Shown here: positions 1 through 8,962 of the stretch, piece by piece
How the letters are laid out: every line of letters starts with the position of its first letter
How positions within the stretch are numbered: the stretch's first letter is position 1
Origin: Deltaproteobacteria bacterium
GTDB lineage: Bacteria > Desulfobacterota > Binatia > Binatales > Binataceae
Direction: 5' to 3'
DNA length: 13,775 nt
NCBI GenBank assembly: GCA_021780585.1
Contig: JAJXYM010000287.1
Span: 1-13,775 of the forward strand
The notes under the pieces: model-generated
Seen by the model: the letters and a program-made list of their open reading frames with translations, nothing else
Told to the model about the DNA's origin: nothing
Databases searched by the model: none
Program-made: the position numbers and the translations under genes

Positions 1-363
1 CCGGACCGGCGCGGGCGGCGCGCCGCGGACGCGGCCGGGATGGCTGCGACCGCGTCCGCGGTCGCGCGACGGGCGCGCGCCGTCCAGGCTAATTTCGGCG
101 CCTGCCCGATCGAGCACGATCGCGTAACCGGCGCCGTGGGCGAGATAGGCGCGCGCCGGGCCAGCGGAGCCGCCGATCGGCTCGAAACGCAACGGAATAG
201 CCGCGCCGATCGCCGGTCGCCTTGCGACGAACGCCGGCGGCGCCGACCCGGATCGCCACGCCGGCGCGATCGCGACAACTGTGGCGCCCAGCAATCCGAG
301 CGCGCCCGGAAGAGCGCGCGCGATCACGGCTTTGAATGGCGATAATCGGATCGCAAAAGGCAT
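1..363 (-). CDS. DUF7948/SBBP-repeat-like exported protein, N-terminal part (runs off the left edge)
   Basis: An open frame starts at ATG 363 and stays open for 121 codons to the window edge, so only the N-terminus is present. Residues 1-36 look like a signal sequence: a basic start (MPFAIRLSPFK) and a hydrophobic stretch at about 17-36. Residues 56-92 (IPLRFEPIGGSAGPARAYLA, then HGAGYAIVLDRAGAEISL) resemble the opening of the DUF7948 domain, which in SBBP-repeat (beta-propeller) secreted proteins reads roughly 'lpFepNrGQ-dp-v-flargagytl-lt---avl-l'. The usual Asn and Gln are Ile and Ser here, so it is a divergent member. These proteins are exported and usually large; their function is not established. 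A GGAG lies 12 bases before the start, a long spacing. The remainder of the gene is needed to confirm the propeller repeats. Confidence 0.6.
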   Translation of the reverse strand, partial: MPFAIRLSPFKAVIARALPGALGLLGATVVAIAPAWRSGSAPPAFVARRPAIGAAIPLRFEPIGGSAGPARAYLAHGAGYAIVLDRAGAEISLDGARPSRDRGRGRSHPGRVRGAPPAPVR

Positions 364-397
364 TTTGACGCGATTCTCCGATAGAGATTCACGTCAT

Positions 398-426
398 AGC
401 CTAAAATTGATTGTTTAATGACTCAA
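398..426 (-). promoter_or_regulatory. Candidate sigma70-type promoter for the left-edge exported protein
   Basis: On the minus strand, TTGAGT (426-421) is followed after 17 bases by TAGGCT (403-398), giving four of six and three of six matches to the consensus. It sits in a locally AT-rich block (about 385-475), conspicuous in this GC-rich window, and ends 34 bases before the ATG at 363. Spacing and composition support it; the -10 match is weak. Confidence 0.3.
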
Positions 427-554
427 TTGGTGAAAAACAGAAATTGTCGCCCGGTTCGAATCAAATAAGACCGATCATCCAACTGTGGTGGACGGATCCC
501 GAGAAGCTGGGAGAGCTTCCGCGACGCGCGCCGGCCGATTGTTCGCATCCGGAC

Positions 555-1958
555 TTATGACGACGGGACGCCGGCCGCCGCGAAGCATCCCTGCCAGCCC
601 TTCTGGACATAGAGATTACGGTCGCAATAGACCGCGCGGGGATAATACGGCCCCATGACCTTTTCGGCGCAGGCGGCAGCTTTCGCCAGCTCCTTGGCCG
701 TGACCGCCTTGCCGGGCGCGCCGCCACCCACGGCGCATCCGCGATGCTGCACCACCTGAACCGACTGGCTGAAGGAGTTGGCCGGCAGGAGATTACGCAA
801 AATCAGCAGGTTCGGCTGGGGCGCGGCGTTCCATGGGAGGAAGCTGGCGTCGCCCGCGAGCCATCCGGGACGCGCGTAAGCGGGGGCCAGCACGTAGGTA
901 TAAAACCCGCTGGAGTCGATTCGCGTCTCCCAATCCGCGCGGCAGGCGGCGACCGGCGCGGGCGCGGCTTCCAGATTGTCGCACAGCGACCAATAGCGCA
1001 TCGCGATCGGACCCGCCCGCGGCGCGGGCTTTGAAATCGGCCCGCCCGGATGGGTATCGGGAAAGCCGGGCGCCTTGCCGCGTACGACGACGATCCGATC
1101 GCGCGCCGGACAGATTCCGCCGGCGACCAGCGCTTTCACGGCGTCGTTGGGAAAGAGGCCGCCGCTGAACGCGAGCGCATGGAAGGCCGGCGGCGTGGCG
1201 GCGCAGCGGCCGGAATCGGCGGTCGCGATCGAACCGCTGGCGCCCGGGGCATTGGTCGCGACGCCGATCGCCGGGCCGATCGCGACGCTCGCCGCAAGAT
1301 AGTCGGCCGCCGCGGCGCCGGAGTCGCCGGCCGCGCGCAGTTGCCGCCCGACCTGCGCGATCGCGTCGGGAAAACGCTGCGGCCGGCAGGGCGCCACCGT
1401 CCGGGCGCGACCGTCGGCGGCCACCAGCGTAATTGACGGCAGCGGCGCGCCGCCCTTGCGGTCCATCCCATGGTTCGGCACGTAGACGCGATAGACGATC
1501 CAGGCGAGGCCGCTCTTGGCCACACCCAGATAGTTCGGCGAACGGTCGCGTTCGCGGCCGGCCGTGACGGTGTAATTGCGCGCCGCCGGCGATCGCGCCG
1601 CGCTCTCGGGACGATACGGGTTCAGGCTGCCCGCGTCGGGCGCGATATGCAGGTCGAGCAGGCTCGCGGTCTGCGCGCCGCGCGCGTCGAAGGCCGCCAG
1701 CGCGATCAGGCGGGCGTTCGGGAAGCGCCCGCGGATAATCATTTTGGTCCACGCGCCCGGGTCGAACGGCGTCGCCCAGTAGGTCGCGCTCGGGTCGGGA
1801 TAGGCGAGATTCGACGGACCCGCGCCGTCCACTTCGATCGGCCATGCGCACGCGGGCGGGGCGTCGCCGGCGCGCGCCGTCCGCGCGCCGATCAGCGCGA
1901 TCGCCGCGCACAACAGCGCCATCCGCAGGATCGCGCCGAGGAGCCGAACCGGCGCCAT
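555..1958 (-). CDS. Secreted ten-cysteine protein of unknown function
   Basis: I do not recognise a characterised family. The frame can be read from a GTG at 2018, but I chose the ATG at 1958 because it opens directly on a typical Sec signal peptide: MAPVRLLGAILRMALLCAAI, then ALIGARTARA with likely cleavage after ARA at residue 30. The resulting precursor is 467 residues. The mature part contains ten cysteines, an even number, spread from CAWP near the new N-terminus to YCDRN and GCFAAAG at the C-terminus, which suggests disulfide bonds outside the cytoplasm. Residues 50-90 hold a motif (YPDPSATYW, then IIRGRFPNARLIALAAFD) that I associate with uncharacterised exported proteins, in what looks like a beta-sandwich domain. 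It lies downstream of atpC on the same strand, but a 328-base gap with a hairpin suggests separate transcription. Its codon choice and GC content resemble its neighbours. Confidence 0.75.
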   Translation of the reverse strand: MAPVRLLGAILRMALLCAAIALIGARTARAGDAPPACAWPIEVDGAGPSNLAYPDPSATYWATPFDPGAWTKMIIRGRFPNARLIALAAFDARGAQTASLLDLHIAPDAGSLNPYRPESAARSPAARNYTVTAGRERDRSPNYLGVAKSGLAWIVYRVYVPNHGMDRKGGAPLPSITLVAADGRARTVAPCRPQRFPDAIAQVGRQLRAAGDSGAAAADYLAASVAIGPAIGVATNAPGASGSIATADSGRCAATPPAFHALAFSGGLFPNDAVKALVAGGICPARDRIVVVRGKAPGFPDTHPGGPISKPAPRAGPIAMRYWSLCDNLEAAPAPVAACRADWETRIDSSGFYTYVLAPAYARPGWLAGDASFLPWNAAPQPNLLILRNLLPANSFSQSVQVVQHRGCAVGGGAPGKAVTAKELAKAAACAEKVMGPYYPRAVYCDRNLYVQKGWQGCFAAAGVPSS

Positions 1959-2286
1959 GGTCCGCGCGGGTATACGCTGGCGAGCGGCGACGGAGACGAT
2001 CAGCGAACGATGCGACACGGCGACGGGCGTGGTCTGGCGCGGGCGGTTGAAAACGAATTCTTCAAGCTCCTGCCAGTTAACACCTAATTCACGCGCGAAG
2101 TAACCGCGCGCGCGATCGCTTGCGCGCGGCTTCGTCGCGATACGCCAGCCGATCGAACCGTCCCGCGGGCGTATCGGCGATGCGAACGGTTCAGCCTCCG
2201 CGGGCGATGAAACGAATTCGTCGCCGGCGGCTTGCGGCCCGCAGGCGACGATTCACGAACCGGCGCAATTCCGCCGCGATAACGAC
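1959..2286. other. Intergenic region between atpC and the ten-cysteine protein
   Basis: These 328 bases hold no gene that I can defend. A hairpin (2218-2251) lies just after atpC. Positions about 2040-2100 are less GC-rich than the rest and are the likeliest place for the promoter of the downstream gene, although I could not pick a good -35/-10 pair. Minus-strand frames stay open here, but the one continuous with the downstream gene has no ATG, GTG or TTG before the GTG at 2018. Confidence 0.5.
2218..2251 (-). terminator. Hairpin after atpC, possible end of the ATP synthase operon
   Basis: TCGTCGCC (2218-2225) pairs perfectly with GGCGACGA (2244-2251) around an 18-base loop that can itself form a small TGCG/CGCA stem. 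On the minus strand the structure begins 35 bases past the atpC stop codon. The following bases (ATTCGTTTC) are only mildly T-rich, so this is a terminator-like or mRNA-end hairpin rather than a textbook intrinsic terminator. Confidence 0.4.
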
Positions 2287-2709
2287 TTAGCGCGGAGCGC
2301 GCCGTAGCTGCTCGATCTGCGCGCGCGCGCGGGCCAGCCTGAGCGCCTGCTCCGCCTCTTCGTATTCCGGATCGAACATGCTCATGGCGGCCAGCCGATG
2401 CTCGGCGGTGGTCGCCTCGACCGCGGCGCGCGCGCGATCGACGGCGCCGGGCGCCTCGGCTTCGACCGCCAGCGCGGTCATCACGCCGTCCTTGACCTCG
2501 GCCAGTCCGCCGGCCAGCAGGAATTCGTTGAAGCTGGCGTCGCCGAGCCGGAGCGTAATCACGCCGGGCGCGAGCGACGTGATGAAATTCGTATGCATCG
2601 GGAGCACGCCGAACTCGCCCAGCGGACCGACCGCCGTGACCTGCTCGACCGCGCCGTCGAAGAGCACGCCGGTCGGCGTGATCAACCGGAAATTGAACGT
2701 CTCGGCCAT
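2287..2709 (-). CDS. atpC: F1Fo ATP synthase epsilon subunit
   Basis: This is the epsilon subunit of the F1 sector, part of the rotating central stalk; it couples rotation and restrains ATP hydrolysis. At 140 residues it has the usual length. The N-terminal beta-sandwich (about 1-88) carries the family signature: F-RLITPTGVLF-G-V at the start, then VGPLGEFGVLPMHTNFITSL, LAPGVI and FLLAGGLAEVKDGVMTALA. The C-terminal part, rich in Ala, Glu and Arg, forms the two expected helices (about 90-136). The ATG at 2709 is preceded by GGAG at nine bases, and the atpD stop is only 15 bases upstream, so translation of the two is probably coupled. It is the last atp gene of the operon. Confidence 0.96.
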   Translation of the reverse strand: MAETFNFRLITPTGVLFDGAVEQVTAVGPLGEFGVLPMHTNFITSLAPGVITLRLGDASFNEFLLAGGLAEVKDGVMTALAVEAEAPGAVDRARAAVEATTAEHRLAAMSMFDPEYEEAEQALRLARARAQIEQLRRAPR

Positions 2710-2724
2710 CGCGCCGCGCTCCGC

Positions 2725-4152
<1,428 letters not shown>

Positions 4153-4199
4153 GGCAAAGATTTTTTTCCTGCGAGAAAATTCGTCGGCCCGGCGCCGGT

Positions 4200-5063
4200 T
4201 CAGCCGCGCAGGGCTTCGGCGCCGCCGACGATATCCATCAATTCCCTGGTTATTTGCGCCTGACGCGCGCGGTTCATCTCGAGCGTCAGCCGCGCGATCA
4301 TATCGACCGCGTTGTTGGTGGCGCTATCCATCGCGGTCATCCGCGCGCCATGCTCGCTGGCTTCGCCTTCGAGCAGGGCGTGGAAAATCGCCGCCTCGAC
4401 GTAACTGCGCAGCACCGCCGGAATCAGTTCGGCCGCGCTCGGCTCGACCAGATAATCGGCGCCGCGGGCGGCGCTGTCCGCGGGCGGCGGCGCGACCGGC
4501 AGCAGCTTTTCGTAGGTTGGACGCTGCGACAGCGCCGAATGAAACGCCGCGTAGATCACGCCGGCTTCCGCGACCGCGCCAGTGCGGAAATCATGCAGCA
4601 TCCGCGAGGCGACGTCGCGCGCGAGGCCGACCGTCGCCAGCCGGGGCAGGTTGTTGATCCGCTCGCCGTCGAGCGGGGTTTTGGCGCGCTTGAAATGTTC
4701 GGCGCCCTTGCGGCCGATCGCGAACAGCTTGACTTCGAGTCCGTCCGCGCGCGCCTTGCGCATGGTCTCTTCGGCCAGCCGCGTCAGATTCGCGTTGTAG
4801 CCGCCGCACAGTCCGCGGTCGGACGTCACCACCACCAGCATCAGCGCCCGCCGCGCCCCCTCCGGCGCGCCCAGCGCCGCGGGCGCGGAGGCGAGCAACG
4901 AATCCGAAACGCGCTTGAGCGCCTCGTGATAGGGCCGCGCGTTGAGCAGCGCCTCCTGCGCGCGCCGCAGCCGCGAGGCCGCGACCAGCTTCATCGCGCG
5001 GGTGGTCTGCTGGGTGGTCTTGACCGACGCGATGCGCCGGCGAATCGCTTTAAGTGTCGCCAT
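4200..5063 (-). CDS. atpG: F1Fo ATP synthase gamma subunit
   Basis: The gamma subunit is the rotor shaft inside the alpha3beta3 head. The 287-residue length is typical. Both ends, which form the coiled-coil shaft, are strongly conserved: the N-terminal helix reads MATLKAIRRRIASVKTTQQT and continues TRAMKLVAASRLRRAQ, and the C-terminal helix (about 240-285) contains MTAMDSATNNAVDMI, then LEMNRARQAQITRELMDIVGGAEA. The central Rossmann-like part carries VVVTSDRGLCGGYN (about 77-90). The start lies 19 bases after the atpA stop, consistent with one polycistronic message. Confidence 0.97.
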   Translation of the reverse strand: MATLKAIRRRIASVKTTQQTTRAMKLVAASRLRRAQEALLNARPYHEALKRVSDSLLASAPAALGAPEGARRALMLVVVTSDRGLCGGYNANLTRLAEETMRKARADGLEVKLFAIGRKGAEHFKRAKTPLDGERINNLPRLATVGLARDVASRMLHDFRTGAVAEAGVIYAAFHSALSQRPTYEKLLPVAPPPADSAARGADYLVEPSAAELIPAVLRSYVEAAIFHALLEGEASEHGARMTAMDSATNNAVDMIARLTLEMNRARQAQITRELMDIVGGAEALRG

Positions 5064-5082
5064 CCGTCAACCACGCGCCGGA

Positions 5083-6612
5083 TCAGGCGGCCCCGGCGCC
5101 GTCGGCGGCGCGCGCGCTCGCGAAGCTGTCCAGCGCCGCGATCAGCCGCTTGCGCAAATCGTCGCCGATCTCGCGCTTCTCGACGATCTCGCCCAGTAAA
5201 TCCTTGTGCCGAGTCTCGAAGCAGGCGTAAAGGTCGCGCTCGAAGGGCTTGACCTGGCTCACCTCGAGCTTGTCCAGATAACCCTCGTTGGCGGCGAAAA
5301 TTATCAGCACTTCCTTTTCCGTCGCGAGCGGTTCGTACTGGCTCTGCTTGAGCATCTCGGTGAGTCGCTCGCCGCGATGGAGCAGGCGCTGGCTGGCGGG
5401 ATCGAGGTCCGAGCCGAACTGCGCGAACGCCGCCATCTCGCGATACTGCGCGAGATCCAGTTTGAGCGTGCCGCCGACCTGCTTCATCGCCTTGATCGCG
5501 GCCGAGAAGCCGACGCGCGAAACCGAAAGTCCGACGTTCACGGCGGGCCGGATGCCCGAATAGAACAGATCGGCGTCGAGCACGATCTGGCCGTCGGTGA
5601 TCGAGATGACGTTGGTCGGGATGTAGGCGGAAACGTCGCCCGCCTGGGTTTCGATAATCGGCAGCGCGGTCAGCGATCCGCCGCCCGAGTCATTGCTGAG
5701 CTTGGCGGCGCGCTCGAGCAGGCGCGAATGGAGATAGAAGACGTCGCCGGGATAGGCTTCGCGGCCGGGCGGGCGGCGCAGCAACAGCGAAAGCTGCCGA
5801 TAGGCGACCGCGTGCTTGCTGAGATCGTCATACACCAGCAGCGCGTGGCGGCCGTGATCGCGAAAATACTCGCCCATCGTGCAGCCCGAATAGGGCGCGA
5901 TAAACTGCAGCGGCGCGGCTTCGGAAGCGGTCGCGGCGACGACCGTGGTGTATTCCATCGCGCCGTGGCGGCTGAGCTTCTCGACCACCTGCGCGACGGT
6001 CGAACGCTTCTGTCCGATCGCGACGTAAACGCAGGCCACGTTCTGGCCCTTCTGGTTGATAATCGTGTCGATCGCGAGCGCGGTCTTGCCGGTCTGCCGA
6101 TCGCCGATGATCAATTCGCGTTGGCCGCGGCCGATCTGCAGCATCGAGTCGATCGCCTTGATCCCGGTCTGCATCGGCTCCTTGACCGGCTGGCGCTTGA
6201 TGATGCCCGGGGCCTTGATTTCGATCCGGCGGCTCTCAGCGCTTTTGATCGGGCCTTTGTCGTCGATCGGCTGGCCCAGCGAATTGACTACGCGCCCGAG
6301 CAGCGCGTCGCCGACCGGAACCTCGGCGATCCGGCCGGTGCGCTTGACTTCGTCGCCCTCCTTAATCGCCTGAGGGTCGCCGAAAAGCGCGGCGCCGACG
6401 TTATCCTCTTCGAGGTTCAGCACCATTCCATAGACGGAATGGGGAAACTCGAGCAGTTCGCCCGCGGCCGCGTTCTGCAGGCCGTAGATCCGCGCGATGC
6501 CGTCGCCGCAGGACAGCACCCGCCCGGTTTCGCGCACCGAAACTTCGCCTTCGAAGCCCTTGATTTCGTCGCGCAGGATATCGCTGATTTCGGATGGTCT
6601 GATTTCCGCCAT
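5083..6612 (-). CDS. atpA: F1Fo ATP synthase alpha subunit
   Basis: The alpha subunit is the non-catalytic, regulatory nucleotide-binding subunit of the F1 hexamer. It has 509 residues, the usual size. The N-terminal segment (MAEIRPSEISDILRDEIKGF) is the part that contacts delta. Walker A is GDRQTGKT at 170-177. The segment ITDGQIVLDADLFYSGIRPA followed by VNVGLSVSRVG includes the SVSR arginine finger that reaches the catalytic site of beta. The sequence after it (FSAAIKAMKQVGGTLKLDLA) is slightly unlike the common GGAAQTKAMK form but keeps the framework. The start is 21 bases after the atpH stop and has no clear Shine-Dalgarno sequence, so coupling to atpH is likely. Confidence 0.98.
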   Translation of the reverse strand: MAEIRPSEISDILRDEIKGFEGEVSVRETGRVLSCGDGIARIYGLQNAAAGELLEFPHSVYGMVLNLEEDNVGAALFGDPQAIKEGDEVKRTGRIAEVPVGDALLGRVVNSLGQPIDDKGPIKSAESRRIEIKAPGIIKRQPVKEPMQTGIKAIDSMLQIGRGQRELIIGDRQTGKTALAIDTIINQKGQNVACVYVAIGQKRSTVAQVVEKLSRHGAMEYTTVVAATASEAAPLQFIAPYSGCTMGEYFRDHGRHALLVYDDLSKHAVAYRQLSLLLRRPPGREAYPGDVFYLHSRLLERAAKLSNDSGGGSLTALPIIETQAGDVSAYIPTNVISITDGQIVLDADLFYSGIRPAVNVGLSVSRVGFSAAIKAMKQVGGTLKLDLAQYREMAAFAQFGSDLDPASQRLLHRGERLTEMLKQSQYEPLATEKEVLIIFAANEGYLDKLEVSQVKPFERDLYACFETRHKDLLGEIVEKREIGDDLRKRLIAALDSFASARAADGAGAA

Positions 6613-6633
6613 ATGCTTGTTCGGTCGCCGCGA

Positions 6634-7170
6634 TCACCCGCCGAGGCGCTGTTCGGCCTCCGCCAGCCGGGTCGCGAGACTGCCGTCGTAAATTTTGCCT
6701 TCCAGTTCGGCGACGACGCCGCCCACCAGCGCGCCGTCGATCCGGGTTGTGGCGATCACCCGCTTGCGGACGATCGCTTCGAGCGCCGCCACCACGCGCT
6801 GGAGCGCGTCGGGCTCGGGTGCGCGCGCAAAGGTGAGCGTGGCGCGCGCGCGTCCGAGCAGATCGTCCAGCATCCGCCCGTACCGATCCGCCATCGCCGA
6901 AAGTTCGCGAATCCGGCCGTGGCGCGCGGTGACGATAGCGAAGGATCGCACCGGATAGCTGAGATCGAGCCGTTCGGCGATTTTGCCCACCGCCGCGATT
7001 CGCGCCTGCGGCGAGGCCAGCGGCGAATCGAGGATCGCGACGGTTTCGGGCGCGTCGACGATTTGCGCCAGCCGTTCCAGTTCGGCGCCCCATTTTTCGA
7101 GCTGCGCATGGTCGGCGCTGAGCCCCATCAGGGCGCGCGCGTAGCGCTTGGCGACTTTCGAGCTTTTCAT
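6634..7170 (-). CDS. atpH: F1Fo ATP synthase delta subunit (OSCP)
   Basis: The delta subunit sits on top of F1 and joins it to the peripheral stalk. It has 178 residues, typical for the family. The N-terminal helical bundle starts VAKRYARALMGLSADHAQLE. The C-terminal signature DGALVGGVVAELEGKIYDGS followed by LATRL (about 144-168) is the diagnostic OSCP/delta motif. Its ATG overlaps the atpF stop by four bases (ATGA at 7170-7167), so the two stalk proteins are translationally coupled. Confidence 0.96.
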   Translation of the reverse strand: MKSSKVAKRYARALMGLSADHAQLEKWGAELERLAQIVDAPETVAILDSPLASPQARIAAVGKIAERLDLSYPVRSFAIVTARHGRIRELSAMADRYGRMLDDLLGRARATLTFARAPEPDALQRVVAALEAIVRKRVIATTRIDGALVGGVVAELEGKIYDGSLATRLAEAEQRLGG

Positions 7171-7745
7171 CGCGCCGCCTCCGCGCCCAGCCGGGCGACG
7201 AAAGCGCCCACCAACCGCGCCTGATCGGCGGCCGAAATCTCACGCCGGACCAGCTCGAAGGCGAGTTGCGCCGCCGCGTGCGCCAGCGTTGCGCGCACCC
7301 GCCGGGCGGCGTTATCGCGCAGCGCCGCGATCGTCAACACATTGTCGCGCCGGATCCGCGCGGCGGCCTCCTGCGCCAGGTCGTAGATCCGTCCAATCTG
7401 ATAGACCGTCTCGTCGGCCAAATCGGAGGCGAGCTGGGTCTTTTCCGCTTCCAGGCGGGCGAGCTTCTCCGCCGCCTGATTCGCCAGTTCCTGGGCTTCG
7501 TGAAACGCCCGGTCGGCCTTGGCCACGGTTTCGCGGATCGCGATCGCGCGATCGACGAAAAAGCGCCGTCCCGCCGGCAGCAGATACTTTACGATAATCG
7601 CGATAAAGAGCGAAAAGTTGATGATATAGAAGACCAGCGCGCCCCACGTCCCGCCGCCGCCCGCGCCGCCGCGCTCGGCCGCGTGCGCCAGCGACGGCGT
7701 AAGCGCCGCGCCGATCAATCCATAAATTGCCGCCCGTGACTTCAT
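7167..7745 (-). CDS. atpF: F1Fo ATP synthase subunit b with signal-like N-terminus
   Basis: This is one of two b-type peripheral stalk subunits encoded side by side. Residues 1-23 (MKSRAAIYGLIGAALTPSLA, then HAA) look like a Sec signal peptide with an AHA-A cleavage site. A Gly-rich linker (25-32) follows, then the usual single membrane helix, about 36-56 (ALVFYIINFSLFIAIIVKYLL). The rest, to residue 192, is a long charged Ala/Glu/Arg helix that should form the coiled coil with b'. A plain b subunit is about 156-165 residues; the extra length is the N-terminal extension, a form I have seen in other Deltaproteobacteria-like ATP synthases. The ATG follows the atpX stop directly, and the far end overlaps atpH by four bases. 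Confidence 0.93.
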   Translation of the reverse strand: MKSRAAIYGLIGAALTPSLAHAAERGGAGGGGTWGALVFYIINFSLFIAIIVKYLLPAGRRFFVDRAIAIRETVAKADRAFHEAQELANQAAEKLARLEAEKTQLASDLADETVYQIGRIYDLAQEAAARIRRDNVLTIAALRDNAARRVRATLAHAAAQLAFELVRREISAADQARLVGAFVARLGAEAAR

Positions 7746-8201
7746 CTAATTATTCGCGGCCTCCGCGCCACGCGCCGGCCGGCCCAACACTCGTCCGGCC
7801 AGCTCGATCGCAAGCTGGCGCGCCATCTGTTCCAGATCGCCCCTGGCGGCCTCGATATCCCGATCAATTCCGGCGCGCACCTCTTCGAGCGCCGCCCGCG
7901 CTTCGGCGCGCGCCTCCTCGAGCGTTTTGGCCGCTTCGCTTTCGGCGGCGCGACGCTCGGCCTCGCGCCGGGTGAGGGCGTCACGACGCACCGCGGCAAG
8001 CGCGCGCTCGCGGTCCTCGATCGCGCTTTTCGCTTCAGCCAGCAAGCGCTCGGCGCGCTCGTTGAGGTTTTTTATCCGACCCTCGCGTTCGCCGAGTAAC
8101 TTAAGGAATGGATCGAAAAAAAGCCAGCCGAATATGACCCAGAAAGCAAGGAAGGACACAATCAGGATGCCAAAGACATCCCAGTCCGGCGGAATGTGCA
8201 T
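7746..8201 (-). CDS. atpX: F1Fo ATP synthase second b-type subunit (b', AtpX-like)
   Basis: This is the first atp gene of the operon: a 151-residue b-family protein that should pair with AtpF as a b/b' heterodimer. A short N-terminus (MHIPPDWDV) leads into one membrane helix at about 9-28 (VFGILIVSFLAFWVIFGWLF). Next comes the b-family segment FFDPFLKLLGEREGRIKNLN, and then a continuous charged coiled coil to the end. The ATG at 8201 is the first in-frame start after a TGA only a few codons upstream; a GGGAGAG lies 13 bases before it. In Geobacter, a gene in the same position between a bactofilin and atpF is called atpX, from memory; the symbol is used in that sense. The next gene starts immediately after its stop. 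Confidence 0.9.
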   Translation of the reverse strand: MHIPPDWDVFGILIVSFLAFWVIFGWLFFDPFLKLLGEREGRIKNLNERAERLLAEAKSAIEDRERALAAVRRDALTRREAERRAAESEAAKTLEEARAEARAALEEVRAGIDRDIEAARGDLEQMARQLAIELAGRVLGRPARGAEAANN

Positions 8202-8228
8202 GTTACGACATCAACTCTCCCGCAAGAG

Positions 8229-8256
8229 CAAAATCATCCCCAAGCCCGAATGTCAA
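8229..8256 (-). promoter_or_regulatory. Candidate promoter in front of the ATP synthase genes
   Basis: The 97-base gap between the bactofilin stop and atpX is AT-rich and contains a perfect TTGACA on the minus strand (8256-8251). Possible -10 elements at 15-17 bases are GATTTT, ATTTTG or TTTTGC (within 8235-8228), all poor matches to TATAAT. The atp operon may therefore have its own promoter besides read-through from the bactofilin gene. Confidence 0.35.
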
Positions 8257-8298
8257 GCTAATACGGGCCTGCGATTTAATTTAGCGAAGCTTCTAACG

Positions 8299-8886
8299 TC
8301 AGGCTTGCTTCTGGGCCCCGCCGGCGGCGACCCGCTCGGGCGGCGGCGCCTGGCGCTCTTCTTTGGGAAACACTGTGACCTTGCCGGATTGCGCCGCCTC
8401 CGGCTGCATCGAGCAATGGCCCTCGAACACGGCGCCCTCATGCACCACCAGGATCGGCGCCGTGATATTGCCGAGCACCTTCGCCGACGGCCGGATCTCG
8501 ATTCGCTGCGACGCGACGATATCGCCGCTGACGCGGCCGGCGATCACGATCGAGCCGCTCTTGACCTGCGCCGTCACCACCGCGCTTTCGCCGATCGTGA
8601 GGCTGTCCTTGGCGTGGATCTCGCCGTCGACCTGGCCGTCGATCCGCGTCGGTCCCTCGAAGAACAGCTTGCCCGAAATCTTCGAACCGCTGTCGAGATA
8701 GGCGCGCGCGTCGCCCGCCGGCGCGGCCGAGCGAATCGGCGTGACCGGCTTTTCGCCGACGCTCGGCGCGGTCGTGACCACCGTCGGCGTGACGGGGATC
8801 GGCGGCGCCGGCTGCGGCTGCGGGCGAAGGTTTTGATCGTTTCTGGGGTTCTTGTCGGAATCCTTATTGAACAGCGCCATCGCCAT
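8299..8886 (-). CDS. Bactofilin (polymer-forming cytoskeletal protein)
   Basis: This is a 195-residue bactofilin, a protein that self-assembles into nucleotide-independent filaments used in cell shape, stalk or pole organisation. The beta-helical core runs from about 64 to 160, with the family marks GSKISGKLFFEGPTRIDGQV, then DGEI, repeated short strands such as GSIVIAGRVSGDIVAS, and GAVFEGHCSM at the end. The tails are the usual disordered kind: Pro-rich at 21-55, Ala/Pro/Gln-rich at 175-195. The frame could extend to 8991, but I chose ATG 8886 because AAGGAG lies four bases upstream and because the likely promoter (8991-8963) falls inside the longer version. A second ATG at 8880, ten bases from the same AAGGAG, is equally possible. 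It lies directly upstream of the atp genes on the same strand. Confidence 0.92.
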   Translation of the reverse strand: MAMALFNKDSDKNPRNDQNLRPQPQPAPPIPVTPTVVTTAPSVGEKPVTPIRSAAPAGDARAYLDSGSKISGKLFFEGPTRIDGQVDGEIHAKDSLTIGESAVVTAQVKSGSIVIAGRVSGDIVASQRIEIRPSAKVLGNITAPILVVHEGAVFEGHCSMQPEAAQSGKVTVFPKEERQAPPPERVAAGGAQKQA

Positions 8887-8890
8887 CGAG

Positions 8891-8896
8891 CTCCTT
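8891..8896 (-). promoter_or_regulatory. Ribosome binding site that fixes the bactofilin start
   Basis: AAGGAG on the minus strand lies four bases before ATG 8886 and ten before ATG 8880. It excludes the longer reading that would begin near 8991. Confidence 0.75.
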
Positions 8897-8962
8897 GTGG
8901 AAATTCGCAGCCGGAACAGCGGACGGTCCCACCCCTTTGCCGCCCCTCGGATCAGCCTAACG

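Noticed and set aside
453..462. GGTTCGAATC, resembling a tRNA T-loop or a tRNA-derived attachment site
   Set aside because: The flanking bases cannot form a T stem, no acceptor, D or anticodon arms are nearby, and there is no integrase in the window.
503..519. Small inverted repeat GAAGCT/AGCTTC downstream of the ten-cysteine protein gene
   Set aside because: Only a 6-bp stem and no T-run on the minus strand, so it is not convincing as a terminator.
1959..2250. In-frame upstream extension of the ten-cysteine protein (contains FARELGVNWQELEEFV)
   Set aside because: It looks coding at first sight, but there is no ATG, GTG or TTG in frame before GTG 2018, other frames are open too, and the signal peptide begins at ATG 1958.
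5206..7224. Plus-strand open frame of 672 codons opposite atpA and atpH
   Set aside because: Antisense mirror of strongly conserved ATP synthase genes; no recognisable domain.
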